Positions 46,443-56,802 of a stretch of 64,000 nucleotides of DNA are shown here, one piece after another. Numbering within the stretch: the first letter of the stretch is position 1; every line of letters begins with the position of its first letter. Source of the DNA: Coffea arabica (taxonomy: Eukaryota; Streptophyta; Magnoliopsida; Gentianales; Rubiaceae); NCBI RefSeq assembly GCF_036785885.1, contig NC_092317.1, forward strand, positions 7,814,501 to 7,878,500, given 5' to 3'. Made by a program: the position numbers and the translations under genes. The notes under the pieces are model-generated. The model made no database searches, was not told the DNA's origin, and was given only the letters and a program-made list of their open reading frames with translations.

Positions 46443-49408
46443 ATGGCTGTTTCAGAGATGTTTCAAGGGGCGTCTTTGATCCCATCTTTTCTTTATTCTC
46501 CTTCTTCATTGTCATCGAGGGGATTGATTGATGGGGAGAGCTCTTTTCTGATGTCTAGTGCTTCATTTTCGCCCTCCAATGTTTCATCAGCAGCAGCAGG
46601 AAATAAAGAGATTGTTAAGAGAGAATTTGTGATTCCAGCGCCTAATGAGCCCGCTGAAAAGATTAAGATGTTTTCACCGGCTTATTATGCTGCTTGCGGG
46701 GCTGCTGGAGCGATTAGTACTGGGCCAACTCATTCGGCTGTCACCCCTATTGATCTGGTCAAGTGTAATATGCAGGTAAATCACTTAATAGATGATGATG
46801 ATGATGCACTATTCCCAACCCCCCCCCCCCCCCCTGGCTTATGTCTCAGGCTCTATTTGTGTTGGAATCAATATAATACCGTATCCATGAAAGAAATGCG
46901 ACAAAGGAAATGTTGTAAGAGCATTTAGATTAGCAGTAAGTTCAGGTTTTAAGATCTTGGTTCTTTATTGTATATGATGAGAAATTGTTAATTTCTATGG
47001 TGGGTCAAAAAGTAAAGTTTAGATGCATAACTAGAAGTTTCATACTGAGAAAAATATGTAGGTAAATCATATAATTCCTTTTGCAGTTTGGCCTATTCGT
47101 TGATCCACTTATTGTTTGAATTTGTAATAAGATGCATTAGATATAATAGTTTTGTCTATTGGAAGAAGAAGTTATGGTATGTCACCAGAGATCAGCCAGA
47201 AGACATCAGGCATTATGCATATGCATACTAAATCTTTATTGTTCTTCTATAAAGCTAATGGTGTAGTAATTGAATTAACTTGATAATCCTTATGTATTCA
47301 GATTGACCCTGCAAAGTACAAGGGCATTACTTCTGGTTTCAGTGTTTTGCTCAAGGAGCAAGGCGTAAGAGGACTTTCTAGGGGTTGGGTACCAACCCTG
47401 CTTGGTTATAGTGCTCAGGGAGCTTGCAAGTATGGATTCTATGAATTCTTTAAGAAATACTACTCTGATATTGCTGGTCCTGAGTACGCAGCCAAGTATA
47501 AGACTTTGATCTACCTCGCTGGCTCTGCATCCGCTGAATTCATTGCTGTTGTTGCCCTTTGTCCCTTCGAAGCAGTTAAGGTTCGTGTCCAGACTCAACC
47601 TGGATTCGCCAGAGGCATATCAGATGGACTTCCCAAGTTTATCAAGGCTGAAGGTCCACTTGGGTAAGGTTTTCATTGCATGTCAAGTAGTTGATACAGT
47701 TTCTTATTCTGCTGATACATTCTAAAGCCAATCTTATATATAATTTATATTTTTCCAGGCTTTACAAAGGGCTTGTTCCTCTATGGGGACGACAAATTCC
47801 ATGTAAGCTTCCATGTCTATTTTCTTTCGCTATCTTTACATCTTAATTCTCAAAGTGTTATTCTTGGTCATTTGCCTATTCTGTCATGGACATGCTTTGC
47901 CAATTTACAGCTCTAGCTTTCTGATTTTCTCAATGACATCATTGAATATTTTTAGATCATCTCCAATTGCTTTTGTAATAGTCTTTCAGTCTTAACTTCA
48001 ATTAGAGTTTTCAGTAGTGACTCACAAATGCAGGCTATTTATTCAATCACAAAATACTAGGCAATCTATTTTCCTGATAGTATATTGAGCAACAAGTATA
48101 ATTAGCTTGAAGCTGCCGTGTGCAGAAACTAGTTTCTTCTGCAACATCTTCAGTTACCGCGTGTCCCCTGCACAGACATGAGGTTGCAGATTACCTGCTT
48201 TTCAAGTCGATCCCAATTTTGAAAATGAAACGTTAGACTCATTAAAAAACACACGTACATTAACTGCATTATGATATTTTTTTTTTTTTTTTGTATTTGC
48301 AAACCATGGTTTATCCTCAGAAAAGGGCAATTTCATTTACTATCACTATAAAAAAATTTTTAAGCTCCATGTTATGATGCGATATGTACATTCTTGATAA
48401 TGTAGACTTTAGGTGTTGCAACGCATTTCCAGTTGTGTGATTTACTTTGGGAACTTAATCATAGGTTTAGATGAAAGAGTCGGTATACATCTATCCGTTA
48501 CACGGAAAATCCTTCTCTGCTACTCTCTAGTTTTCTGAAAATAAGCAAATGAACAATGAGGTTTGGATATCAACAAGCAACTTTTGGAAAAATTATTCTG
48601 CTAAAAACACACATCTTTTTCCATTCCTTCTTACTTGGTAGTTACTTTCTAGATATACTCTCAGAAAAATTGGTAGCCTTGTATTTGCCAAATAACCAGA
48701 ATGATATCTTTGCAGACACAATGATGAAGTTTGGATCTTTCGAGACCATTGTGGAACTTGTGTACAAGTATGCCGTTCCAACTCCTAAAGAGCAGTGTAG
48801 CAAACCTTTTCAGCTTGGAGTTAGCTTTGCAGGTGGTTATGTCGCTGGCATTTTCTGTGCTCTTGTCTCACATCCTGCTGATAACCTGGTCTCTTTCCTC
48901 AACAACGCCAAGGGGGCGACCGTGGCTGATGTAAGTAAAGATATATAGCAGTATTACTTACTGCCCTTAGGTTGAAATTGTTATCCATCCTGTGTTATTT
49001 CTCATATGATTTCTGCTACAATTTATTTGCTGCAGGCTGTAAAGAACCTAGGCTTGTGGGGTTTATTTACTCGAGGCCTTCCTCTTCGTATATTCATGAT
49101 CGGTACCCTTACTGGAGGACAATGGGGATTGTATGATTCTTGCAAGGTTGCTCTTGGATTGTAAGTTACTCATTAACCTTTGCTTCTGGAGTCACTTGCA
49201 TCTTTTTATGATCTTCTTCCTGTATATCCTTTTCAGCATTTGCATTTTCAAGTCATTAGTCCTTTTCATGAATTGATAAGATCTCTCTACTTGTGTTTTA
49301 GTTCTTTCTCTTGTAATGATATGTTGCTCTTCCTCCTGCAGACCAACTACCGGTGGTGCTGCTCCTCCTGCACCAGCAGCAAGCTTGAGGGATTCCCTGA
49401 TGATCTGA
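46443..49408 (+). CDS. MPT3: Mitochondrial phosphate carrier, MPT3/PHT3 type, copy 1 (diverged)
   Basis: Six exons: 46443-46775, 47302-47663, 47759-47802, 48716-48930, 49036-49160, 49342-49408; 381 residues. The protein brings phosphate into the mitochondrial matrix with H+ for ATP synthesis. Three carrier repeats show the signature motifs TPIDLVKCNMQ, CPFEAVKVRVQT and HPADNLVSFLNN; PYTMMKF and MIGTLTG are also family-typical. About 75 N-terminal residues rich in Ser serve as presequence. Compared with copy 2 and Arabidopsis MPT3 it has lost conserved residues: GLTHM is GPTHS in the first helix, and the Asp of FIADVALCP is Val (V194, codon 47548-47550). Its end (ASLRDSLMI) is longer than that of copy 2 through a one-base shift. 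All splice sites are intact. The MITE in its promoter suggests altered expression. Confidence 0.95.
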
Positions 49409-49719
49409 GAACACAAGTTCCTTATCTCTGTAGTCAGACATTTTTTTGTAGGCCATTCTTTTTAGGGATAACATTCAAATTGAAAAGGTCAGAGCTGCCT
49501 TCCAGGTTGGCATTTGATCTTCTGGGATTTGTAATATCTTCAAAGGCATCATTGTATTTGCTAAATCTGTAATAATATGAAAACTATGTAATAATAAGAG
49601 TAAACGTTGGAGAAAAAAAAAAAAATTTTCGAGAATTTTCTTTCGAAGTAACAAATGTCTCGTGTCAAAATCCCAAGCCAGTTGAAAACCTTTACATGTC
49701 CCCAAAGTTCTGCTGTTAG

Positions 49720-50178
49720 TAGGAGTGGGCAAAATTGAAAAATTCTGATTTATCGATCGAATTCGAATTGAATTTGGAATTTTCAGAATCGGTAATTCGG
49801 AATTCGGCATTGAAATCAGAATTTTCGATTTCGAATTATGTGAATTTGGTTCGAATTCAGTAACGGAGTTTTTGAAATCAAAATTTATGATTTTAATTTT
49901 GTTTTATAATATATATATTTATAGATATATTTATATATATAATAATATTTTTATAATGTATGTAATATAGAATTTATATTATATAACAATATATCAAACA
50001 AAAAAAAGGGGGAAAAAGGTTTTGAATTCGGTGAATTCGAAATTTATCGAATTTCGAATTGAATTCGGAACTGGTGAATTCGAAATCGAATTCGATCAAT
50101 AATTCTACTCCCAAATTTTCAAAAAATTCCGAATCCGAACTTCCGAATTACTGAATTCGAATTTGTTATACAACACTA
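49720..50178. mobile_element. hAT-type non-autonomous element
   Basis: Flanked by 8-base direct repeats GCTGTTAG (49712-49719) and GCTGATAG (50179-50186), seven of eight matching. It starts TAGGAGTGGGCAAA and ends, on the other strand, TAGTGTTG, like hAT ends. The interior is made of 'gaattcgaatt'-type repeats on both arms. It lies 310 bases after the stop of phosphate carrier copy 1. Confidence 0.65.
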
Positions 50179-50186
50179 GCTGATAG

Positions 50187-50997
50187 GCTGGCAGCCGGCC
50201 CAACTATTTCAACTAGGCCCCGCTTGATAAGACTAAAATCTGGTGTTCGAAGTTTGAAAGTGTTTAAAGCATTAAAGTGTTGAATTAATATTAATAAAAT
50301 TATGCTCCATTTAGTTGGTTGACAACTAATAGAATTATAGCACTAAATTAAAATATCGCACAAATATTATTATTTTTTTTATCTTTTATTAAATTGAAAC
50401 ATTGCTCCGTCTATTATCAAGCATGTTGAATTCAAAACACTCCAAATGAATTAATTTTCAACAGTAAATAGAGAGTTATGAAACAGGCCCTAAGATTCCA
50501 TGTACCATTTTTTAACTTTACATATTTGACGCAATAGCAGATCAACATTTTACTTTGTATATAAAAGGTGTGTTATAGTTTGGTGTAGACTTTTTTTTTT
50601 TTTTTTTGTCACTTTTTAAAAAGCCCAACTTTACTCTCACAACAAACTTAATTTTACATTTCTAATCTAATCACATAACCTTCCAGAAGCCTATATTGTC
50701 AACCAACACAATCACAACTGAGTTTCACCTTCACTATTCAAATGCTTTTTTTTTTTTTGAGGAACTATTCAAATGCATATTATTACCTGCATAACTACCA
50801 ATCAACATTATAATCACCAAATTAATTTTAAAAACCTATTCAGAAAACAATTATGAATCAAGGGTTTTTTTTTCTTTTTAATGAAACTGTATACTCAATT
50901 TTTTCATATAAAAAATAATTTGTTCTAGAATTGCACATACATTGAACAATAGGGTCTAAAAGAACTCAATTATAGAACTTGTCACACGCATGCTATT
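50187..50997. other. Gene-free stretch
   Basis: AT-rich intergenic DNA with T-runs; no gene or bounded repeat seen. Confidence 0.5.
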
Positions 50998-51007
50998 ATG
51001 ACCCCAT

Positions 51008-51221
51008 GGAAATGGGGTAGCATAACCGTCCTGAGCAGTTAATGACCATGATTTGGTCAAAAAATTTTGTGCGGTCCTGATAACAAGTTATGCATCAATT
51101 TTCACATCGTGTGTGGGACCCGCAAAATTTTGTACTAAAGTTACACGTTATACAAATAAAATTACACCGCTGTTAAAAATGGCCAAAACCGTTGAGGACG
51201 GTTGCACCCTGCCCCTTGTCC
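51008..51221. mobile_element. Mutator-type MITE, copy 2
   Basis: Flanked by a perfect 10-base direct repeat ATGACCCCAT (50998-51007 and 51222-51231). Ends are GGAAATGGGGTAGC and, on the other strand, GGACAAGGGGCAGG; further in both sides carry AACCGTCCT. The interior shares 'cctgagcagtt', 'cgcaaaattttgtactaaag' and 'ttacacgtta' with the copy at 5929. Confidence 0.85.
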
Positions 51222-51869
51222 ATGACCCCATGCTCATTTTGTATAGACAAAGAAGTTCCGTAAGGTTTCCTGACTGAGTCTGGTCCTTCGGGCTGCCGGT
51301 GGAAATGTTGCTAAATCTTATGTCAGCGCTTTAGTGGCTAAACGGTGTTATACACAAGGAATTATTTTACAAAAAAAGTTATTTATTTGCATTATAATCA
51401 TATTTTTAATACATTTCTTTTATCTTTTTAATATATTTTTATCTCATATATATTATATTATAAAAAATATTATAATAATTATTTTAAATAATATTTTAAA
51501 TAATCTCTTATCCCTAACATTTTGTAGTATTTGTTAACGTGAATGACATCCTGTCGAGAATGTAAGTATAGTCTAACTATATGACTAAAAAAAAAAAAAT
51601 TTCCCCCAATTTTTTTTATTTGATTGGAATGATGCATAAATTTTTCAAAATGAAAAGAATTACTGGAGATAAAATTGTTCTACAAAATCCTTCAAAAAGG
51701 AACAAAGGGGAAAAAAAAATTCAGGGACAAAGAATGAGAAGACTTTGTGAAGAACACGGGGCGTCTGCAATCTTAAAATATTCAAAAGCTATTCAAACAC
51801 AGGTCAACAAAAAAGAAAAGTCAAACTCAAATACGGAATGAGTGAGGAAGCCAACTCCCTAACGGCCCC

Positions 51870-51877
51870 TATAAACC
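51870..51877 (+). promoter_or_regulatory. TATA box of phosphate carrier copy 2
   Basis: TATAAACC lies 292 bases before the start codon. The leader is C/T-rich ('cttcctcccctcttccctcc'). Confidence 0.7.
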
Positions 51878-52161
51878 GCGCGAACAGTGGACTGACACCC
51901 CTTACAATCCGCATCCAAAAGGCCTTGTTAATTTCATCTTCCTCCCCTCTTCCCTCCCTCTCCAACTCTCCCGGACAGCCCTTCTTCTTTTTCTTGGGAT
52001 TTCTCTCAATTCTATCACCAAATAAATCTACACAAATCATCCCACTTCCTTAAACTTCCCAAAAAAAAAGAGAGTAAAAAGTAAGCCAAAAAACTGGTTT
52101 CAAGAAAGAACAACACTTCAGTACTACTATTCGATTGCAGAGCTGACTGTATTCACTAGCA

Positions 52162-55100
52162 ATGGCTGTTTCAGACAAGTTTCAAAGAGCATCTTTGATC
52201 CCATCTTTTGTTTATTCTCCTCCTTCGTTGTCGTCAAGGGGATTGATTGATGTGGAGAGCCCTTTTCTGATGTCTAGTGCTTCATTTTCGCACTCCAGTG
52301 TTTCATCATCAGCACGGAATGAAGGGATTGTGAAGAAAGATTTTGTGATTCCAGCGCCTAATGAGCCCACTGGAAAGATTAAGATGTTTTCGCCCGCTTA
52401 TTATGCTGCTTGCACTGCAGGAGGAATTTTTAGTTGTGGGCTAACTCATATGGCTGTCACCCCTCTTGATCTGGTCAAGTGTAATATGCAGGTTAATAAC
52501 TTCATTCATGACGATGCACTGTTTTATTTTTATTTTTTCATTCTCCTTTTCGGATTATCTGTTAGGCTCTATTTTGCATTGGAATCAATGTAGTAAGGGT
52601 GTCCGTGAAAGAGATGCGAGATAAGGAATTTTATTAGATTAGGTAGAGAAATTATACTAAGCAGTAAGTTTAGACTATTAGATCTTGGTTCTTTATTGTA
52701 ATTGTTATTGAATTTTATACATTTTATTTTATACTATATTAAGTGAGAAATATACTTGCGATATATTTACATTTATCTTGTATTTAGCATTTTATCAATG
52801 ATTCCAAAATGTAAGAGAAGAACTGAACTATCTTGAGCACCAAAAAAAAAAAAAAGCCTTTTGGGGATTTCTTCATTTACCTTTCCCTTCCTTTGCTGAA
52901 GGTAATAGCTATCGTTACTTTGTTAATGCATTCTCAGTTCTACGTTTGTACATGATCAGAAGCAGTTGTTTTCTCTGCTGGAAAAAAATGATTAGATGCA
53001 AAAATTGAAACAGAAATTTCATGTTGTGCAAATATGTAGGTGAATCATTGTTATAGGAGTACTTCTAAAGCCATGCCATTTGCCTCTTTAGTGCTTCTAA
53101 TTTGTGTGGCATAATCTTTAATCCACTCATTGTCTGAATTTGTAGTAAGATGCATTAGGTATCTTAGTATTATATATATAAAAAAAGAAGGTATATTAGT
53201 GTTTGTTTTTTGGAAGAAACAGTGGTGGTATGTCACCAGGATTCAGCCATAAAACATCATGCAATTAATTAAATCTTTATTGTTCTTCTGTTAAGCTAAT
53301 GGTGTAGTAATTGAATTAACTTGATAATCCTTATGTATTCAGATTGACCCTGCAAAATACAAGGGCATTACTTCTGGTTTCGGTGTTTTACTCAAGGAGC
53401 AAGGTGCAAGAGGTTTTTTTAGGGGTTGGGTGCCAACCCTGCTTGGTTATAGTGCTCAGGGAGCTTGCAAGTTTGGATTCTATGAATTCTTTAAGAAATA
53501 CTACTCTGATATTGCCGGTCCTGAGTATGCAGCCAAGTATAAAACTTTGATCTACCTTGCTGGCTCTGCATCTGCTGAATTCATTGCTGATGTTGCCCTT
53601 TGTCCCTTCGAAGCAGTTAAGGTTCGTGTCCAGACTCAACCTGGATTCGCCAGAGGCATATCAGATGGACTTCCCAAGTTTATCAAGGCTGAAGGTCCAC
53701 TTGGGTAAGGTTTTCGTTACCATGTCAAGTAGTTAATGCAGTTTGTCATTCTCCTGATACAGTTGAAGGCCTCTTTTATGGATTATATAATGTTACTCAT
53801 AGATAATTAATTTTTTTTGCAGGCTTTACAAGGGGCTTGTTCCTCTATGGGGACGACAAATTCCATGTAAGCTTCCTTGTTTATACTCTTTCATTATTTT
53901 TATATCTTGAAGTGATATTCTTCGCCATTGCCTATTCTGTCGTGGGCATGCTTTTGCCGGTTTAAAGCTTTAGTTCACTTTTTCTAATGAACTATGATCC
54001 ATTTTACTCTGCGTCTTAACTTGTAGTAAGGTTTTTAGCATTCACAACTGCAAGCTATTTCCAATACAAGAATACTTCCCAGTCTATTTTGCTGATATTT
54101 TTCTGTAACAAGTATAATTAGCTTTTAGCATGAGGCTTTCATGTGCATGCCATAAACAGTTATCTTCTGTAACATCTTTATTTGCAAAAAATGTGTTCCC
54201 ATGCACAGACATGAGCTCGCTGATAACCTGCCTTTTAAGTTACGGTCAAATTTGACTTGAAATTGAGAGACTCAATTGACATATAAATTAACTGCATCAT
54301 GTGTTTCTGTTTAATTTATGATCAAATTTTATCCTGAGAAAATGGCATTATATAAGCTTCCAGTAAAAATTCATTATTTAATCTCTACATTATGATACGA
54401 TATGTACATTCCTCGCATTGTAGAATTTGGGTGTTGAAATTGCAGTTGCACCATTTGCTATACAAACTTTATTCTTTGATTTTGATGGCAGATTAAGTGT
54501 ACATCTTTTAGTATAATGGAACTCCTACTCTGACAGCTATGTAAGAACATTAAGTCCTATTCTGTGAGCTTGAGTATTGAAAAGCATTTCGCCCTGCATT
54601 ACATAAATAGTCACTAGATATATCCCAGGCAAAGTTTGGTTCTTGATATAAATATCCAAGAAAGGTTGGCAATAATTGGAATGGTACTTTTGCAGACACA
54701 ATGATGAAGTTTGCATCTTTTGAGACCATAGTGGAATCTTTGTACAAATATGCCATTCCAACTCCTAAAGAGCAGTGTAGCAAATCCTTACAGCTTGGAG
54801 TTAGCTTTGCTGGTGGTTATGTGGCTGGCATATTCTGCGCTATTGTGTCACATCCTGCTGATAACCTGGTCTCTTTCCTCAACAATGCCAGGGGGGCAAC
54901 CGTGGGTGATGTAAGTAAAGATTTATCACCATCCTTAAATCGAAATTGTTATCCTTCCCCTGCAATTTCTTATATCATTTCTGCTACAATTTATTTGCTG
55001 CAGGCTGTAAAGAACCTAGGCTTGTGGGGTTTGTTTACTCGTGGCCTTCCTCTACGTATAGTCATGATTGGTACCCTCACTGGAGCACAATGGGGAATCT

Positions 55101-55364
55101 ATGATGCTTTCAAAGTTTTTGTTGGATTGTAAGTTCTCTACTTTTGCTTCTGGAGTCACTTGCATCCTTAATTTTCTCTTTCTGTATATCCATCCATTTT
55201 CAGCAGAACCATACACAAGTCATTGGTACTTCTCATTAATCTTTAACACATGTAGTTGCATTTAATTTCTTTTTCTTATAATGATACGTTTCATGAAATG
55301 TTGTTGTTGCTCCTGCAGACCAACTACTGGTGGTGCTGCTCCTCCCGCACCAGCAAAAGCTTGA
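52162..55364 (+). CDS. MPT3: Mitochondrial phosphate carrier, MPT3/PHT3 type, copy 2
   Basis: Six exons: 52162-52491, 53343-53704, 53823-53866, 54696-54910, 55004-55128, 55319-55364; 373 residues. Exons 2 to 5 have the same lengths and phases as copy 1. It keeps the conserved wording: CGLTHMAVTPLDLVKCNMQ, GFFRGWVPTLLGYSAQGACKFGFYEFF, FIADVALCPFEAVKVRVQT (Asp at residue 193), PYTMMKFASFETIVE, SHPADNLVSFLNN, MIGTLTGAQWGIYDAFKVFVGL and the end PTTGGAAPPAPAKA. It is an inner mitochondrial membrane phosphate/H+ carrier by family, with an N-terminal Ser-rich presequence. With an unbroken promoter and canonical residues, this is probably the main functional copy. Confidence 0.96.
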
Positions 55365-55560
55365 GGGATGACCTGATAATTCACGATCATAAGTTCCTTT
55401 CCTTTCTGTTTCAATCATTTTTTCGATAGGTCATTCTTTTTAGCAAAATCAGTTAAAAGGACGAAGTTACCTTCGAGGATGGCACATGATCCTGGTGGGC
55501 TGTGAAATCTGTTCAAGGCCTTTCATTATATTAGTTGCCATTCTCATAAGTTTTGTAGTT

Positions 55561-55855
55561 ATAACTTTTTTTTCCTGAGGACGAGCTTCAGTCACCCTCC
55601 AAACAACAGAAGGCTTTACTTACAAGCTGTAAAGTTCAGTGTTTGCTATCAGTTATATAGATTTGATTTGACATTGCATTCATTTTCTCCTTGGAATGCC
55701 TAATGACTTAACATTCGACAGAATGAATTCCTCGATGTAGTATAATTTTGCACGACACCATATGCAAGAACTCCCCAACTCAACTGTAGGTTTTTCAATG
55801 TCTCAACATTCTTGAGATGTCTAGGATTTGCTACTTTTAGAACATCCCCTCAATC
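55561..55855. other. Gap after phosphate carrier copy 2
   Basis: 3' flank of the gene; no further gene or repeat seen. Confidence 0.5.
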
Positions 55856-55867
55856 ATACTACATAAA

Positions 55868-55990
55868 AGTTCCCTCGGCTCAGTTGGACCACTCCCTACA
55901 ATAGGCTCCACCCCACCCCACCCCACTCCTCGAGCAGAAGTAGAAATAAACTAGATTAGGTTAAATGTGCCGTTACGTAAACAAAAAAAA
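55868..55990 (+). mobile_element. tRNA-derived SINE, shortened
   Basis: A perfect 12-base direct repeat ATACTACATAAA flanks it (55856-55867 and 55991-56002). The head 'ctcggctcagttggac' is tRNA-like (A box); the B box region is missing. The tail 'aggttaaatgtgccgttacg' plus poly(A) matches the SINE at 12617. Length 123 bases. Confidence 0.82.
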
Positions 55991-56236
55991 ATACTACATA
56001 AAGGTGATTCTGCAAGCTTCTTCTATGTTACCCTTACAAGAGTACAGTAATCCAACCATATAAAAAATGTTCTGTTTTAGGTTTATCATCAGATATTTTA
56101 AACTGTTTTACTAGAGTACCATTTATGATAACTATCAAAACATGACCCGACCCATCTACCCATTTTCAAAACTTCTTTAACAAATTATTCATCAAATGTA
56201 GAACCAATTGTTATAAAAATAATTTTTACAAATAAC

Positions 56237-56288
56237 GCGCGTTTGTTTTGGGTACAAAATGTCACGGGTTCAAATCCTGTCATCCCTA
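56237..56288 (+). pseudogene. trnP-UGG: trnP-UGG fragment (plastid), 3' part
   Basis: About 52 of 74 bases remain, from the D-stem end through the anticodon arm (tgTTTTGGGTaca) to the T arm 'gggttcaaatcct' and acceptor 'atcccta'. The 5' acceptor strand is missing, so it cannot fold as a tRNA. Confidence 0.85.
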
Positions 56289-56447
56289 CCTATTACTGCT
56301 CCTTTGAGCAGTAACGAGGGATCGACTGAGATCGATTCGAATTGGATATAATCTTTCATTTTTGTGTTTATGATACTATCCATACAAAAAGTATTGGGGT
56401 TATAAATAAATCCTTTTCTTTACAGCCTTGTCTGTTCGGATAAAAAA

Positions 56448-56521
56448 GCGCTCTTAGTTTAGTTCGGTAGAACGTGGGTCTCCAAAACCCGATGTCGTAG
56501 GTTCAAATCCTACAGAGCGTG
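56448..56521 (+). tRNA. trnW-CCA: tRNA-Trp (CCA), plastid-derived copy in nuclear DNA
   Basis: A full 74-base cloverleaf: acceptor GCGCTCT pairs with AGAGCGT, anticodon CCA in 'gtctCCAaaacc', T arm 'gtaggttcaaatcctac'. It matches the plastid trnW from memory except for one T in the D loop ('gtttagtt' for 'gttcagtt'). It has internal promoter-like boxes, but as a plastid copy in the nucleus it is probably not used. Confidence 0.88.
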
Positions 56522-56802
56522 GTTTTTTTATTCTTAGATCTGAACTAGATTCAGTAACAACTTGGACATCAATTAGGAATTTGACCCCCTATGGATTAAA
56601 TAAAAGAAAAGGAGGAGGTCAATCAAAAAAAGATATATTAATTAATCAAAGGGTAATAAGGTTATAAGGTAAAAAGGTCAAAAGGGTTTCCACTATTTTT
56701 TTTTTTTTTTCATTCCACGGGACAAAACTTTGCCTTTCCAGCTATGGGAGAGAATAACAGCAAAACCAATCTTTAGATTTTCTGTCGTCTAATATGCACC
56801 TA

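Larger units (their letters stand above)
45115..49560 (+). repeat. Tandem duplication unit A (phosphate carrier copy 1)
   Basis: This interval is homologous to about 51600-55560. Shared sequence starts well before the promoters ('gtagaaaatcctcaaaaaaa' versus 'ctacaaaatccttcaaaaag'), includes the TATA region ('gaggaagccaactcc', 'ctataaaccgcgcgaac'), all six exons and parts of every intron (for example 'ggtgtagtaattgaattaac' before exon 2). Non-coding parts have drifted, so the duplication is not recent. Unit A has gained a MITE (45407-46121). Confidence 0.9.
51600..55560 (+). repeat. Tandem duplication unit B (phosphate carrier copy 2)
   Basis: Second unit of the duplication described at 45115. 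It lacks the promoter MITE and the intron 1 C-run of unit A, and keeps the promoter intact. Confidence 0.9.
56237..56655. other. Nuclear insertion of plastid DNA (trnP-trnW-petG spacer)
   Basis: The order part of trnP, spacer, whole trnW, then spacer towards petG is that of the angiosperm plastome read on the trnP/trnW strand. The left junction cuts trnP in its D-arm region. The right end is near a 'ctttgattaattaa' phrase (minus strand) that resembles the petG stop region, so it ends about there; the exact right border is uncertain. Similarity by memory is high, so the transfer is fairly young. A path through the mitochondrial genome, which also often carries these genes, is possible. Confidence 0.85.

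Noticed and set aside
46036-46531. Frames over the MITE and leader of phosphate carrier copy 1
   Set aside because: They cross a MITE and an untranslated leader; no conserved protein; the true start is the ATG at 46443.
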